Shown here: positions 1-8,590 of the stretch, piece after piece
How positions within the stretch are numbered: the first letter of the stretch is position 1
Layout of the letters: each line of letters begins with the position of its first letter
Assembly (NCBI GenBank): GCA_031963405.1
Contig: JASSUJ010000001.1
Span: forward strand, 2,380,063-2,444,062
DNA: 64,000 nucleotides
Direction: 5' to 3'
Origin: JASSUD01 sp031963405
Lineage (GTDB): Bacteria > Pseudomonadota > Gammaproteobacteria > Burkholderiales > Burkholderiaceae
Position numbers and translations under genes: made by a program
Notes under the pieces: generated by a model
What the model was told of the DNA's origin: nothing
What the model saw: only the letters and a program-made list of their open reading frames with translations
The model's database searches: none

Positions 1-333
1 CTGCTAGGAGCGGCGGCGCTGGGTGATATTGGGCAGCACTTTCCAGATACGGATGCGCGTTTTGCTGGGGCAGATAGCCGTTTATTGCTGCGAGAAACAG
101 TCAATTTAATCAATGCAGCAGGCTATAAGGTAGCGAACCTAGATAGTACTGTCATTGCTCAGGCACCCAAGCTAGCAGCTTATCTCCCGTCGATGTGTGC
201 AAATTTAGCGGCTGACTTAAATGTGTCACTTGACTGCCTCAATATAAAAGCCAAAACCAACGAAAAATTAGGCTCTCTTGGACGTGCCGAAGGTATAGCT
301 GCCCAGGTGGTCGTGCTTTTAATTTCTAATTAA
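1..333 (+). CDS. ispF: 2-C-methyl-D-erythritol 2,4-cyclodiphosphate synthase, 3' part
   Basis: The frame is open from the first base and gives about 110 residues, so roughly the first 50 residues of a ~160-residue protein lie upstream of the window. The visible part carries the family signature GDIGQHFPDTD followed by ADSRLLLRE and ends with the usual LGRAEGIAAQ segment. IspF cyclises 4-diphosphocytidyl-methylerythritol 2-phosphate in the MEP isoprenoid pathway and acts as a zinc-dependent cytosolic trimer. In Burkholderiaceae it normally follows ispD. A GC-rich hairpin lies directly after the stop, so it is probably the last gene of its transcript. The identification is firm; only the missing 5' end is uncertain. 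Confidence 0.95.
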   Translation: MLGAAALGDIGQHFPDTDARFAGADSRLLLRETVNLINAAGYKVANLDSTVIAQAPKLAAYLPSMCANLAADLNVSLDCLNIKAKTNEKLGSLGRAEGIAAQVVVLLISN

Positions 334-347
334 CGTTACGTAGTATG

Positions 348-384
348 GCTGCTGCGAAGGAGGGCTCCTTTGCAGCAGTTTTGC
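348..384 (+). terminator. Rho-independent terminator after ispF
   Basis: CTGCTGCGAAGGAG (349-362) pairs with CTCCTTTGCAGCAG (365-378) with one G-U wobble, and TTTTGC follows. It starts 15 bases after the ispF stop codon. Confidence 0.75.
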
Positions 385-883
385 AGTACGCCACCGTCTG
401 TCAAGCATGCCATTCATTGAGGCTAGCTGTGCTAGGGCGGTGGCGACTCTCTACTAAGTAAATGACACTTCGCTACGTTAATCCAAAATTAATAGCGAAG
501 GTTTGCCTAATCAAATTGGCAGCGCCATGCCTGCTGACTCTACTCATGCACTGTTTGAGGTGCTATTTCTTGCCTTCCAGCTAAGGCAGCTCTTCTTTAA
601 ATTCCTCAGTCGTTGAAATTTCATTAAGTCTTTTCACTTCTCTGTAAATAGGTGTATCAAATGCTTATTTATTTGAAATAAATATAAAAATTTTATTTCT
701 GCATTTTTATAGTAACTACATCAGTAATGGCAACCATTTTTTATTCTAAAAAATTCGGCATATCAATTAAGGGCAAAAGCCTGGTTTTTTTATTTTTAGA
801 CACGTCTAAAATTTGACAGAGTTGATTTTTTTGTAGCTGTTTTTTTTCGTCTCACATGCATTCTCTCAACGATAAATCTCACT
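385..883. other. Non-coding spacer between ispF and the F-box gene
   Basis: About 500 bases without a credible reading frame. It holds an imperfect hairpin at 468-500 (CTTCGCTA...TAGCGAAG). From about 640 onward it becomes very AT-rich, with long T runs leading into the next gene. I see no RNA gene and no clear sigma-70 promoter pair. Confidence 0.5.
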
Positions 884-3475
884 ATGCCAACACCAGCCGA
901 TATGCGATCTTTCCCTTTGAATCAAAATCAGCCGCTTAGGAGTGAGCGCTCTACTGGAGGCAATGAAAAGGTTGTAAGCGATAGTGTGAGCTTGGAGAAA
1001 GGAATGCCTCCCGAAGTGTTGCTGAAAATTTTTTGTTATCTGCCTGCGCACGGTATGTTGTCTTTTTCTCTCGCAAGTAAATATTTCCTAGATCTTTTTT
1101 ATCAAAATCTATGTGACCTATTTCACTCTTACCCTCCAGAAGGTGAAGCTGAAAATCGCGGCGCTGAGATTAGTAGATTTCTAAATCAGAATAAAACTGT
1201 GGTGAAGCAAGCATTGCATAAAGTTGGAAATTTATCTAAAACGCTTCCTCATGCTTCGAATCCAAAAGCGCTTTTTTATTTTTTTATCCGCTACATTTTC
1301 TCTCGTTCTATGCCTGGGAAAAGCGATCTTTTCTTACTGCTCCAATATATTCATCAAGGCACACCACTTACGCTCCGGCAATGTATAAATATTGGTCTTT
1401 TTCCTCAAGAAGAAAATGCTAGCCAACAGCACAGTGCTCATTTAGAGAGTAGGTTAAATAGACATTTGTTACCTGCCCAACGTAATTTTATTCTGAGCCA
1501 GAGCCTAGCTATCTTGCTGCAAGAACCAAAAACAGATTGGCGTAGCTTTATCCAAATTCATGAAGATGCACTACAGGAAGGGATAGTCGGTGCATTAACT
1601 ACCCCTGGCCGCGTAAATGATGTGGAGCATATGCTCAATAGCAAAGCATTTTTAGAAGCCCACCGATATGCATGGGAAGTTCGGCATCAATCGCCTCTGA
1701 TATGGCTGCTTGATAAGATCATCGAAACGCATGTTCCTGGACAGACTCAAGAGCAGAGCGTGGAGCATCTGCACTGGAGAGGGTGGCTGAAAAAATGTTT
1801 AGAGGCAGGGATAAAAATTCATCCAGTCGAAGAAAAAAAACTTAAACGAGCTTGCATTTATGAAGTGATACAAAAGATAGGAAACGATGAGGAATTAATT
1901 GAACTTTTAGTGCGCGCCGGCGCCAGCGTCGACGCAAGCCAATTTGGACAGGCGCAAGGACCTGGACCACTGCATTTAGTGTTAGAGAAAAGCTACATTA
2001 ATTTATTAGAGAAATTATTAGCTTACGGCGCCGATCCTAATAAAGTCGCCAGCTCCATACCCATTGATGGACCAAGGAGGAACTTCACTGAGCTTTTTAG
2101 ATCAGGGGGAGCCGGCTCTGCTTTACACGCTGCCATACGATACGACCATCCACTTAGTGTTATCGAGCTGCTTTTAAAGCATGGAGCTGATCCAAACACG
2201 GTAGATGCCTCTGGCACCTCTGTTGTAAATTTTGCGCTACGTCGTTCTAACCGTCTCGAGCTCGTTCTTTATTTGTTAAAAAACGGTGCAGACCCTATGC
2301 GGCTTATAGGGAGTAGATATTCGGGTTTGACCGCGGTGCTGTATCTCATGTTTTCTAAGGAAAGCAGGTACAGCTTGGAAGAAAAACTTAAGATTTTTAA
2401 ATCTTTATTACCAGAGGGAGCCTTACTTAATCAGCAAGATGAGTACGGCGATACTCTTTTACACCATGCTTGTCGGCAGACAGGCAATCTCAAATTTATC
2501 CCTCTTTTGCTTGATGCTGGGGCAGATCCGAATCTACAAAATAAGGAAGGGAAGTCTCCCCTACATTACCTTATCCAAAAGGAAGCGGGAGGGGCGCTGC
2601 ATCAGCGTATCAATTTTGATTCTGATGCTGGCATCGGTGATAGCGTCATAGCATTATTGCAAAAAGGCGCTGATCCTAATTTGTTCGACCGTTACGGAAA
2701 TACCCCGCTATTCTTATTGCTACGAGAATATTTTTATGACGTTAAATGGATTCGCGTTTTGCTCGAATACGGAGCCAAGCCTGATCTTGAATATACAGAT
2801 AAATCCGGCCGTAAGCGTTATCTTTCCGCGCTAGCTATTCTTTTTGAGCACCAGCATTTCTCAGCGGATAACGACAGGCAAACTGCCCTCATTCCTTTGT
2901 TTATTAAAGCTGGGTTAAACCCCAATCAAAAAAATGATGCTGGCAGTACGCCTCTGCATCTGGCTGCGGAAAGAGGGAATATTTCTGCTGTCAAGTGCTT
3001 ATTAGAAAAAGGAGCTAATCCAGATCTGCTCGATGGACAGGGCAATAGTGTCTTAGATTTTATATTTTTATCTTTTTATCGACATAACCTAAGCTCGGTT
3101 GAAGTTATAGATATGATCAATAGCCTATCTCAACAAAGGGCCCCTCAGCTAAAAACTGAAAATTGGTTTTGGCTTTTTAACGGTTTTATTCAACCTGGAA
3201 TTTTACGGGAAACAATACAAATTGCCTTTGACATAGCTTCTGCTCTACTAGCGAAAGGCTTCAATCCTAATGTAGTAGACGAAAAGGGCGAGAATGTATT
3301 GCATAAGCTTAAGGGTAATAGCCAGTTTTTTGACACATTCTCCCGCCCAGTCATTACGTTTTTGGTAGGCAAAGGAGTGAAACGTTCTTTGAAAAACAAA
3401 GAGGGATATACGCCATACGACTTAGCAGTCAGGGATGAAAGAAGTGGCAAAATCCAAAATATATTAAGACCCTAA
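884..3475 (+). CDS. F-box and ankyrin-repeat protein, candidate host-directed effector
   Basis: 863 residues. An F-box-like segment spans residues 41-80 (MPPEVLLKIFCYLP, then LASKYF), followed by a helical stretch. At least eight ankyrin-type repeats run from about residue 335 to the C-terminus, seen as GADPN-type turns and TPLHLAAERG-type helices. In eukaryotes F-box proteins dock on Skp1 and recruit substrates to SCF ubiquitin ligases, and ankyrin repeats bind the substrate. In bacteria this pair of domains marks effectors of intracellular species. There is no signal peptide, so export would need a type III or type IV machine that is not visible here. The ATG at 884 has no Shine-Dalgarno sequence; the ATG seven codons on has none either. 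The domain calls are sound. The effector role is inference. Confidence 0.85.
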   Translation: MPTPADMRSFPLNQNQPLRSERSTGGNEKVVSDSVSLEKGMPPEVLLKIFCYLPAHGMLSFSLASKYFLDLFYQNLCDLFHSYPPEGEAENRGAEISRFLNQNKTVVKQALHKVGNLSKTLPHASNPKALFYFFIRYIFSRSMPGKSDLFLLLQYIHQGTPLTLRQCINIGLFPQEENASQQHSAHLESRLNRHLLPAQRNFILSQSLAILLQEPKTDWRSFIQIHEDALQEGIVGALTTPGRVNDVEHMLNSKAFLEAHRYAWEVRHQSPLIWLLDKIIETHVPGQTQEQSVEHLHWRGWLKKCLEAGIKIHPVEEKKLKRACIYEVIQKIGNDEELIELLVRAGASVDASQFGQAQGPGPLHLVLEKSYINLLEKLLAYGADPNKVASSIPIDGPRRNFTELFRSGGAGSALHAAIRYDHPLSVIELLLKHGADPNTVDASGTSVVNFALRRSNRLELVLYLLKNGADPMRLIGSRYSGLTAVLYLMFSKESRYSLEEKLKIFKSLLPEGALLNQQDEYGDTLLHHACRQTGNLKFIPLLLDAGADPNLQNKEGKSPLHYLIQKEAGGALHQRINFDSDAGIGDSVIALLQKGADPNLFDRYGNTPLFLLLREYFYDVKWIRVLLEYGAKPDLEYTDKSGRKRYLSALAILFEHQHFSADNDRQTALIPLFIKAGLNPNQKNDAGSTPLHLAAERGNISAVKCLLEKGANPDLLDGQGNSVLDFIFLSFYRHNLSSVEVIDMINSLSQQRAPQLKTENWFWLFNGFIQPGILRETIQIAFDIASALLAKGFNPNVVDEKGENVLHKLKGNSQFFDTFSRPVITFLVGKGVKRSLKNKEGYTPYDLAVRDERSGKIQNILRP

Positions 3476-3781
3476 TCCGGGCCTAAAAAAACAAGAGGCA
3501 AAATTATTGATGTTAATTTGCCGGCAAATTTTAAAAGTATTGTCGAGCTAATGTTTGATGGAAATACGGCCCAATGATTTTGGTAACTGATTAGCTGATT
3601 ACAGCAGGCACTGCACCTATCGCTGAGAAATAAGATGTGGTCTTACGCCTATTCAAACTTTAATTGACGGTGAAGAGGTTGGGAGAGATAAAGGTAGGAT
3701 ATTGAGTAGCTGAATTGGAGCTGACAGCTGCCTCTCGTCAAGTTGGCTGCTGTCAGATCTAATCATAGTGGGCACTACGCT
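3476..3781. other. Non-coding spacer with two inverted repeats
   Basis: It contains the 16-bp palindrome AATTTGCCGGCAAATT at about 3521-3536 and the hairpin at 3721-3756 listed separately. No reading frame or RNA gene is evident. Confidence 0.5.
3721..3756 (-). terminator. Hairpin downstream of ahpD
   Basis: CTGACAGCTGCC pairs with GGCTGCTGTCAG with one mismatch. It lies about 25 bases beyond the ahpD stop on the minus strand. It lacks a clear T tract, so a terminator role is only likely. Confidence 0.4.
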
Positions 3782-4306
3782 TTAAGCCTGCTCCGCAGTA
3801 ATGACCTGTGCAGCAGCGTTAATGGTGGCAGCAATGCGGCCTACGTCGCGTAGTTGAGTGACATTCATGCCTTCTTTGACTAAGGTCTCGAAGTGGGATT
3901 TGACGCAGAAATGGCATTTGCCGATGATTGAGGCGGCCAACGCATACATTTCAAAGCGTCGCTTATCGATGCCGCCGTGATTGGCGTAGGCGTTCATCCG
4001 TAGGCCAGCAGGTTGCCCCTTTAAGTCAGCGTTATGCGCCATTTCAGTATAGGGATACCAAGTATTGTTCATACCCATGAGCGCACTTGCGCTCAGCACA
4101 CCGTTAAGTTCCTCGGCGGTGAGAATATTCGCGTTTTTGATAATCTTGATCAGTGGAGCGCTGCGCGTGGCAAAGGCAGCCGCGAGTGCTACGCCTACGG
4201 CATCGTTGCCTTCTAGAGACGAGCGCGCAATGGTGCCATCTAAATTTAGGCGAATATCCTTGGCATAGTCAGGGATGAGGGCTTTTATTGTATTTATGAA
4301 TTCCAT
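3782..4306 (-). CDS. ahpD: Alkyl hydroperoxide reductase AhpD
   Basis: 174 residues of the carboxymuconolactone-decarboxylase/AhpD fold. The redox CxxC is Cys131-His-Phe-Cys134, followed by His138, with Glu119 ahead of it; this matches the catalytic set known in Mycobacterium tuberculosis AhpD. AhpD regenerates AhpC by passing electrons to it, in place of AhpF. I chose the ATG at 4306 because AGGAGA precedes it at good spacing. A longer frame would add 21 unrelated residues. It lies downstream of ahpC on the same strand with 236 bases between, and a hairpin repeat sits in that gap, so the two may be separately or unequally expressed. OxyR control is usual for this pair; I could not find a convincing operator. 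Confidence 0.93.
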   Translation of the reverse strand: MEFINTIKALIPDYAKDIRLNLDGTIARSSLEGNDAVGVALAAAFATRSAPLIKIIKNANILTAEELNGVLSASALMGMNNTWYPYTEMAHNADLKGQPAGLRMNAYANHGGIDKRRFEMYALAASIIGKCHFCVKSHFETLVKEGMNVTQLRDVGRIAATINAAAQVITAEQA

Positions 4307-4485
4307 TGAAAATGTCTCCTGTAGAGAAACACTGAATAAATCAAAAGCTGCGTTATATTTTCTTGCCATACAGCGCTATTGCCTGCGCCGGCATTTCTGG
4401 CTTGCGATTTATTCAAGGCTTCTTTAATTTGGCTTGGTTTTGGTGATGTTTTTCGTGCCAAATAGTTCATGCTTACTGTGCGCTT

Positions 4486-4528
4486 AGAACCTGTCTACGC
4501 TCTTTTAAAAAGATTGTAGACAGGTTCT
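4486..4528. repeat. Hairpin repeat with AGAACCTGTCTAC arms
   Basis: AGAACCTGTCTAC (4486-4498) and GTAGACAGGTTCT (4516-4528) are a perfect 13-bp inverted repeat around a 17-base loop. The same arm sequence ends the larger element at 18994-19162. It lies between ahpC and ahpD and may attenuate transcription. Confidence 0.8.
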
Positions 4529-4542
4529 CACTACTTGCTCAT

Positions 4543-5091
4543 TTAAAGCGTGGCACCGCCAACTGTACGGTTACATGGACACAGCTCGTCGGTTTGCAAA
4601 GCATCGAGAATGCGCAAAATCTCTTGCGGATTACGGCCGACGTTCAAATTATTCACCGAAACATGCTGAATGATGTTGTTAGGGTCAACGATAAAAGTTG
4701 CACGTAGCGCAACGCCTGCTTCTTCGTCGCGTATGCCAAATTGATCGATCAAATCACCTCTCACATCACCAAAGGTATAGTGATTCAGCTTATCTAGATC
4801 TTTATGCTCACGACGCCAGGCGAGTTGAACAAATTCATTATCGCTGCTACCACCCAGTAAAACGGCATCACGTTCTTCGAAGTCTTTCACGAGATTGTTG
4901 AATTCAACAATTTCAGTGGGGCAAACAAAGGTGAAGGACTTAGGAAAGAAATAAATGATTTTCCATTTGCCTGGGAAGGATTCTTCAGTAATTGTTTCGA
5001 AGCCTGATTGGCCATTTTCTTCTGGATGATTGAAGCCGGGTTTGGCTGCTTCAATCGAAAACTCTTCAAGTTCATCGCCTACGGTTTTCAC
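4543..5091 (-). CDS. ahpC: Peroxiredoxin AhpC
   Basis: 182 residues. The peroxidatic cysteine is Cys57 in FTFVCPTE, and the C-terminal resolving region carries Cys171-Pro-Cys173, close to the arrangement of actinobacterial-type AhpC proteins that use AhpD as reductant. It reduces hydrogen peroxide, organic peroxides and peroxynitrite in the cytosol. The start is GTG at 5091, supported by AGGAG eleven bases upstream; no ATG in frame is better placed. The neighbouring ahpD is its expected electron donor. For a symbiont living inside a fungus this pair would be a first defence against host oxidants, which is inference. Confidence 0.95.
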   Translation of the reverse strand: MKTVGDELEEFSIEAAKPGFNHPEENGQSGFETITEESFPGKWKIIYFFPKSFTFVCPTEIVEFNNLVKDFEERDAVLLGGSSDNEFVQLAWRREHKDLDKLNHYTFGDVRGDLIDQFGIRDEEAGVALRATFIVDPNNIIQHVSVNNLNVGRNPQEILRILDALQTDELCPCNRTVGGATL

Positions 5092-5134
5092 AGTGCTGCT
5101 CCTGAGATTAAAAATGATGATTTATGGTGGCTAG

Positions 5135-5255
5135 CTAGGGAAATTTTGCTTAACGCAGAGGGTGGTGTCATGCTTTACGGCCAGTACAACAAATACGCTG
5201 AGATGTACTGTCTGCGACGGCATTCTTTGCCTCTAACTTAGGCAGATCTTCGCTA
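5135..5255. repeat. Degenerate copy of the core hairpin repeat
   Basis: GGTGTCATGC...CCAGTAC...GTACTGTCTGCGACGGCATTC matches the core of the element at 46303-46401 read in the other direction (GCCGACGCAGACAGTAC). The arms are decayed (GGGAAATTTTGC / GGCAGATCTTCGC). It lies just upstream of ahpC. Confidence 0.55.
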
Positions 5256-5530
5256 AATGCCATCAAACTGTTCATCTGAAAAACTATAGATTTATAAAAA
5301 ATTTTTATCAATAGGATTTATCCAACCCTATTTGAGTAAAGATAACATCTTAGCAATGTCGAGGTGTCATCGAAAAGATGGATAGCCAAATGGTAGCAGG
5401 GTTTGCGCTTGAAAATTCACCGATTCTTTTGCGGGTGATAGCTTGAAGCTAGCAATTTGCGTTTCCAATGTATGACAAAAAATGCAGTGCATTCGTGCAG
5501 TACGCGTTGTGTCGTTTGGGATAGTAGAAG
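5256..5530. other. Rest of the spacer between ahpC and envZ
   Basis: AT-rich from 5280 to 5345, where the ahpC promoter probably lies. No gene is visible. Confidence 0.4.
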
Positions 5531-6880
5531 TTAGCGGGCAGGGTAGATAGGAAAAGTTAAAGTCACTTCAAGCCCTGGCCCCGGGAGGCTATTTTTTAGC
5601 TGAATGGTGCCGTGGTAGCGATTGACTAAGCGCTGTACGATGGCCATGCCAAGACCCGTGCCATCAGCTTGGCTACGTGCAGTGTCAGCGCGATAGAAGG
5701 GGCGCATAACCAGGTCGAGCTGAGCGTTGGGAATGCCAGGCCCGTTATCTAGCACGCAAAGTTCGGCGCGACCTTGGTGTACCGTAGTGATGACTGAAAT
5801 GTGAGGTAGATTGTCATGGGCACTGCGTCCATATTTGCGCGCATTTTCTAGCAAATTGTCGATGATGCGGCGCATATCGGTCCAATCTGCTTCGATGACG
5901 ACTGATTCAACTAAGTCGACCGTGATGTGCACCTTATCTTTGCTCGCGATGCGCGCGACGACTTCGCGCACGAGGAGGGACAATTCGACGGCCTCGGGCG
6001 CGCGCTGCACAGGGCGGGTATAGTCAAGAAAGCGACTAATGATCATGTCCATTTGCTCAATGTCATTATTCATCGCTTTTTTAGTCGACTCATCTGCTGG
6101 ACTCATTTCAGTTTCTAGTCGCAAGCGCGCAAGCGGCGTGCGCAGGTCGTGTGAGATGCCCGCCAGCATGAGCGTGCGGTCTGCTTCTAGTTGCTGAAGA
6201 TCACGCACCATTTGGTTAAAGCTGCGGTTGGTTTCGGCGGCTACGCCAAGCCCGAGCTCAGGTAGTGGCTCTGGTGCTTGGCCTGAGCCGACTTTGCGGG
6301 CAGCGCGTGCAAGACGAGTGAAGGGGCGATTGACCAAGCTACTAATAAAGGCCGCGCCAAATAACGAAAGGGCGAGTGCAAAGCCCCCCCAACCAAGCCA
6401 TTGCAAGCCAGTGACATTGTCGAGCTGATCGCGATTGAGGGCGACCCAATAATCATCGTCGTCGATTTTGAAACTAATCCATACGCCGGCAATATCATTC
6501 ACCGCTTGCGCAATCACCGTTTCGTTGCCAAGACGCTTGCGAATATTGTCTTCAATTAATCGAGTGAGTGCCTCGTTAGGCTGCAGTTTGTATTTATCAG
6601 TGAGCTCGCGCGGGTAGACACGTACGCCTTCATTGCTCTCGAGGTCTTGCAACAAGGCACGGCGTAAATCTGGGTCGGAATAGAGGAGGGCGGTACGAGT
6701 TAGCTTAACGACGGAGACTAGTTGTAAGGCAATACGCTGCGCCCGTGGCTTGCGTTCAATCACGCGAAAGCTCTGGAACCAGGCCGCGAGGCTAAAAGTG
6801 ATGAGTAACGCTATCAATAAAAAAGTGCGCCAAAATAGCCCGCCAGAAGCTAAAGGGAGATAACGTAAATTGATTCGCAT
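5531..6880 (-). CDS. envZ: EnvZ/RisS-type sensor histidine kinase
   Basis: 449 residues. A first membrane segment lies at about residues 15-36, a periplasmic sensor region at 37-163, a second membrane segment at about 164-184, then a HAMP linker. The phosphorylated His244 sits in GISHDLRTPLARLR. The ATPase domain shows the N box (DNLLENARKYG), G1 (LDNGPGIP) and G2 (GTGLGMAIV). Kinases of this type sense osmotic or acid stress and phosphorylate OmpR. The ompR partner lies directly upstream. All catalytic motifs are intact, so the kinase should be active. The 187-base gap between the two genes is unusual for this operon and carries decayed repeat sequence. Confidence 0.93.
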   Translation of the reverse strand: MRINLRYLPLASGGLFWRTFLLIALLITFSLAAWFQSFRVIERKPRAQRIALQLVSVVKLTRTALLYSDPDLRRALLQDLESNEGVRVYPRELTDKYKLQPNEALTRLIEDNIRKRLGNETVIAQAVNDIAGVWISFKIDDDDYWVALNRDQLDNVTGLQWLGWGGFALALSLFGAAFISSLVNRPFTRLARAARKVGSGQAPEPLPELGLGVAAETNRSFNQMVRDLQQLEADRTLMLAGISHDLRTPLARLRLETEMSPADESTKKAMNNDIEQMDMIISRFLDYTRPVQRAPEAVELSLLVREVVARIASKDKVHITVDLVESVVIEADWTDMRRIIDNLLENARKYGRSAHDNLPHISVITTVHQGRAELCVLDNGPGIPNAQLDLVMRPFYRADTARSQADGTGLGMAIVQRLVNRYHGTIQLKNSLPGPGLEVTLTFPIYPAR

Positions 6881-7067
6881 GGACCTGCTTGACTGATAAA
6901 TCTTTAGCTAGGGGAGGCCTACCTAAATTGGGAGAAAGCATACCGACATAGACTGGCCGTTAGGCAAAGTACTCGCAGGTTGGGGCGACAAAGAAACACC
7001 CACATAGCCCACTCCTAATTACCACGGCAGCATGTTGGCGGGTTACGCATTTAATTCAATCATAGGC

Positions 7068-7793
7068 TTAGGTAGAACCCTCTGGAATAAATACATAACC
7101 CAGGCCCCAGACGGTTTGAATAAAGCGGGGGTTGCTTGGGTCAGGCTCAATGAGCTTGCGTAAGCGCGAAATTTGCACATCTAGGCTGCGATCAAAAACT
7201 TCGTATTCGCGCCCGCGTGCGAGCTCCATCAACTTTTCTCGTGACAGAGGGTGGCGCGGGTGCCGGGCAAAAACTTTAAGCACCGAAAATTCGCCAGTGG
7301 TAAGCGAAATTTCATGTTGATTTTTAGTCAAGGTGCGGGTGGCGAGGTTGAGTACAAACTCCCCAAATTTAAAAACTTCTGCCGTTTCAGAAGGCGCACC
7401 TGGTAATTCTGAAGGAGCACGCCGTCGCAGTACTGCATGGATGCGCGCGACTAATTCGCGTGGATTAAAAGGCTTAGGTAGGTAATCATCTGCCCCCATT
7501 TCCAGGCCAACGATACGATCAATATCTTCACCTTTAGCGGTGAGCATGATGATAGGCGTACGATCATTGCTGCCACGCAGGCGGCGACAAATCGATAAAC
7601 CATCTTCGCCGGGCAGCATCAAATCAAGCACCACCAAATCAAAATGCTCCCTGACCCAAAGCTTATTCATCGATGGGGCGTTTTCAGCTACGTACACATT
7701 AAACCCTTGCTCGCCTAAGTAACGGCGCAGCAGATCACGCAGCCGTGGATCATCATCTACGACGAGTATTTTTGAGGGATTTTTGGTTTCCAT
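7068..7793 (-). CDS. ompR: OmpR/RisA-type response regulator
   Basis: 241 residues. The receiver domain (about 1-125) has the acidic pocket DDD near residue 13, phosphoacceptor Asp57 in VLDLMLPGEDG, and the KPF signature. A winged-helix DNA-binding domain follows, ending in IQTVWGLGYVF. It is the transcriptional half of the pair with the kinase gene downstream; OmpR proteins typically control porins and envelope genes. It stands first in the operon. About 210 bases separate it from the divergent tRNA-Leu, so its promoter lies there. The product is complete and has nothing unusual. Confidence 0.95.
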   Translation of the reverse strand: METKNPSKILVVDDDPRLRDLLRRYLGEQGFNVYVAENAPSMNKLWVREHFDLVVLDLMLPGEDGLSICRRLRGSNDRTPIIMLTAKGEDIDRIVGLEMGADDYLPKPFNPRELVARIHAVLRRRAPSELPGAPSETAEVFKFGEFVLNLATRTLTKNQHEISLTTGEFSVLKVFARHPRHPLSREKLMELARGREYEVFDRSLDVQISRLRKLIEPDPSNPRFIQTVWGLGYVFIPEGST

Positions 7794-8004
7794 TAAATTG
7801 TCTTTGCGCTTGACTATGATGGTGTCAGTTGAATGGTGAGAGAGTCGTTAAAATTTGAAAAGCGGCGTTTGCGCTAAGTGTTACGTAGAAAATAGCCTAA
7901 GCGGCAAAGTACTGCAAGCTACTTTGCCGTACTTAATTGTAGTAATGAGCATAATTTTCCACTCAACAAAATAAAGATCAGTTAGAATGGCGCCCAGTCT
8001 AAAT

Positions 8005-8091
8005 GCGAGGGTGGCGAAATTGGTAGACGCACCAGGTTTAGGTCCTGACGCCAGAAATGGTGTGCGGGTTCGAGTCCCGCCCCTCGCACCA
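8005..8091 (+). tRNA. tRNA-Leu (anticodon UAG)
   Basis: GCGAGGG (8005) pairs with CCCTCGC near the 3' end, followed by ACCA with the CCA encoded. The anticodon loop TTTAGGT carries UAG at 8039-8041. A long variable arm and the T arm GCGGG-TTCGAGT-CCCGC are present, as expected for a type II leucine tRNA. The 3' side of tRNA-Leu genes is a common integration site, and an integrase fragment follows. Confidence 0.95.
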
Positions 8092-8294
8092 ACAAATCCT
8101 TATAAATCAAGCACTTACGATTTTATGGAAGTCGTTTTCTCCCCTAGAATTCGGTAGAATTCGGTAGAGAAAGACAGCTTTTTGCCAGCATTTTTTTAGC
8201 AAAAATATACAGTAATTTTATTACCTCACTCCCCCGTTAGTAGCTAAGACTAATAAATATAACTAACGAGTTACTTTTCGGCCTCTGGGGTGTT

Positions 8295-8575
8295 TTAATA
8301 ATCCGGATATTCCATAAAAGCTTTCTCAGCGAAAACTGCAATAGCTTTTTCTCCCGCTTTTTCATCTGCTGAGGGCATCCAGCAGCCATAGCGACGAGCT
8401 ATCATCGTCGAATCCCAATGCTCCATCTCTGCGTAACCCATATGAGATGTCCGTCAGCCGATAGCTTCATTATTTTCTTCAAACAGTAGCCAATCAAATA
8501 ACGCAGGATGAAAATCCTGCGCATAGTAGATTAACTTCTGCCATTTAGGATTAGAAAAGAAGTCTTCCTCACCTA
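8295..8575 (-). pseudogene. Remnant ending in a tyrosine-recombinase (integrase) C-terminus
   Basis: Read on the minus strand, one frame runs from about 8575 to the stop at 8295 with a TGA inside at about 8453. The final 48 residues contain STMIARRYGCW, then MPSADEKAGEKAI, which match the C-terminal box of phage-type tyrosine integrases (MIARRYGRW-IP, tyrosine nucleophile). The part before the TGA (KWQKLIYYAQDFHPALFDW) is unrecognised and may be a different gene fragment. The position about 200 bases from the tRNA-Leu 3' end fits an old insertion at that tRNA. A weaker trace of the same sequence (TAGCTCGTCGT) lies near 10625-10650. Confidence 0.55.
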
Positions 8576-8590
8576 CCTATTTCTTCGCTC

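Noticed and set aside
385..470. Small RNA in the GCCACCG...CGGTGGC segment after ispF
   Set aside because: Only seven base pairs across a long loop, and no promoter or terminator of its own.
5280..5345. Possible OxyR operator upstream of ahpC (ATAG...ATAG...CTAT)
   Set aside because: The spacing between the tetramers does not fit the ATAG-N7-CTAT-N7-ATAG-N7-CTAT pattern; the region is simply AT-rich.
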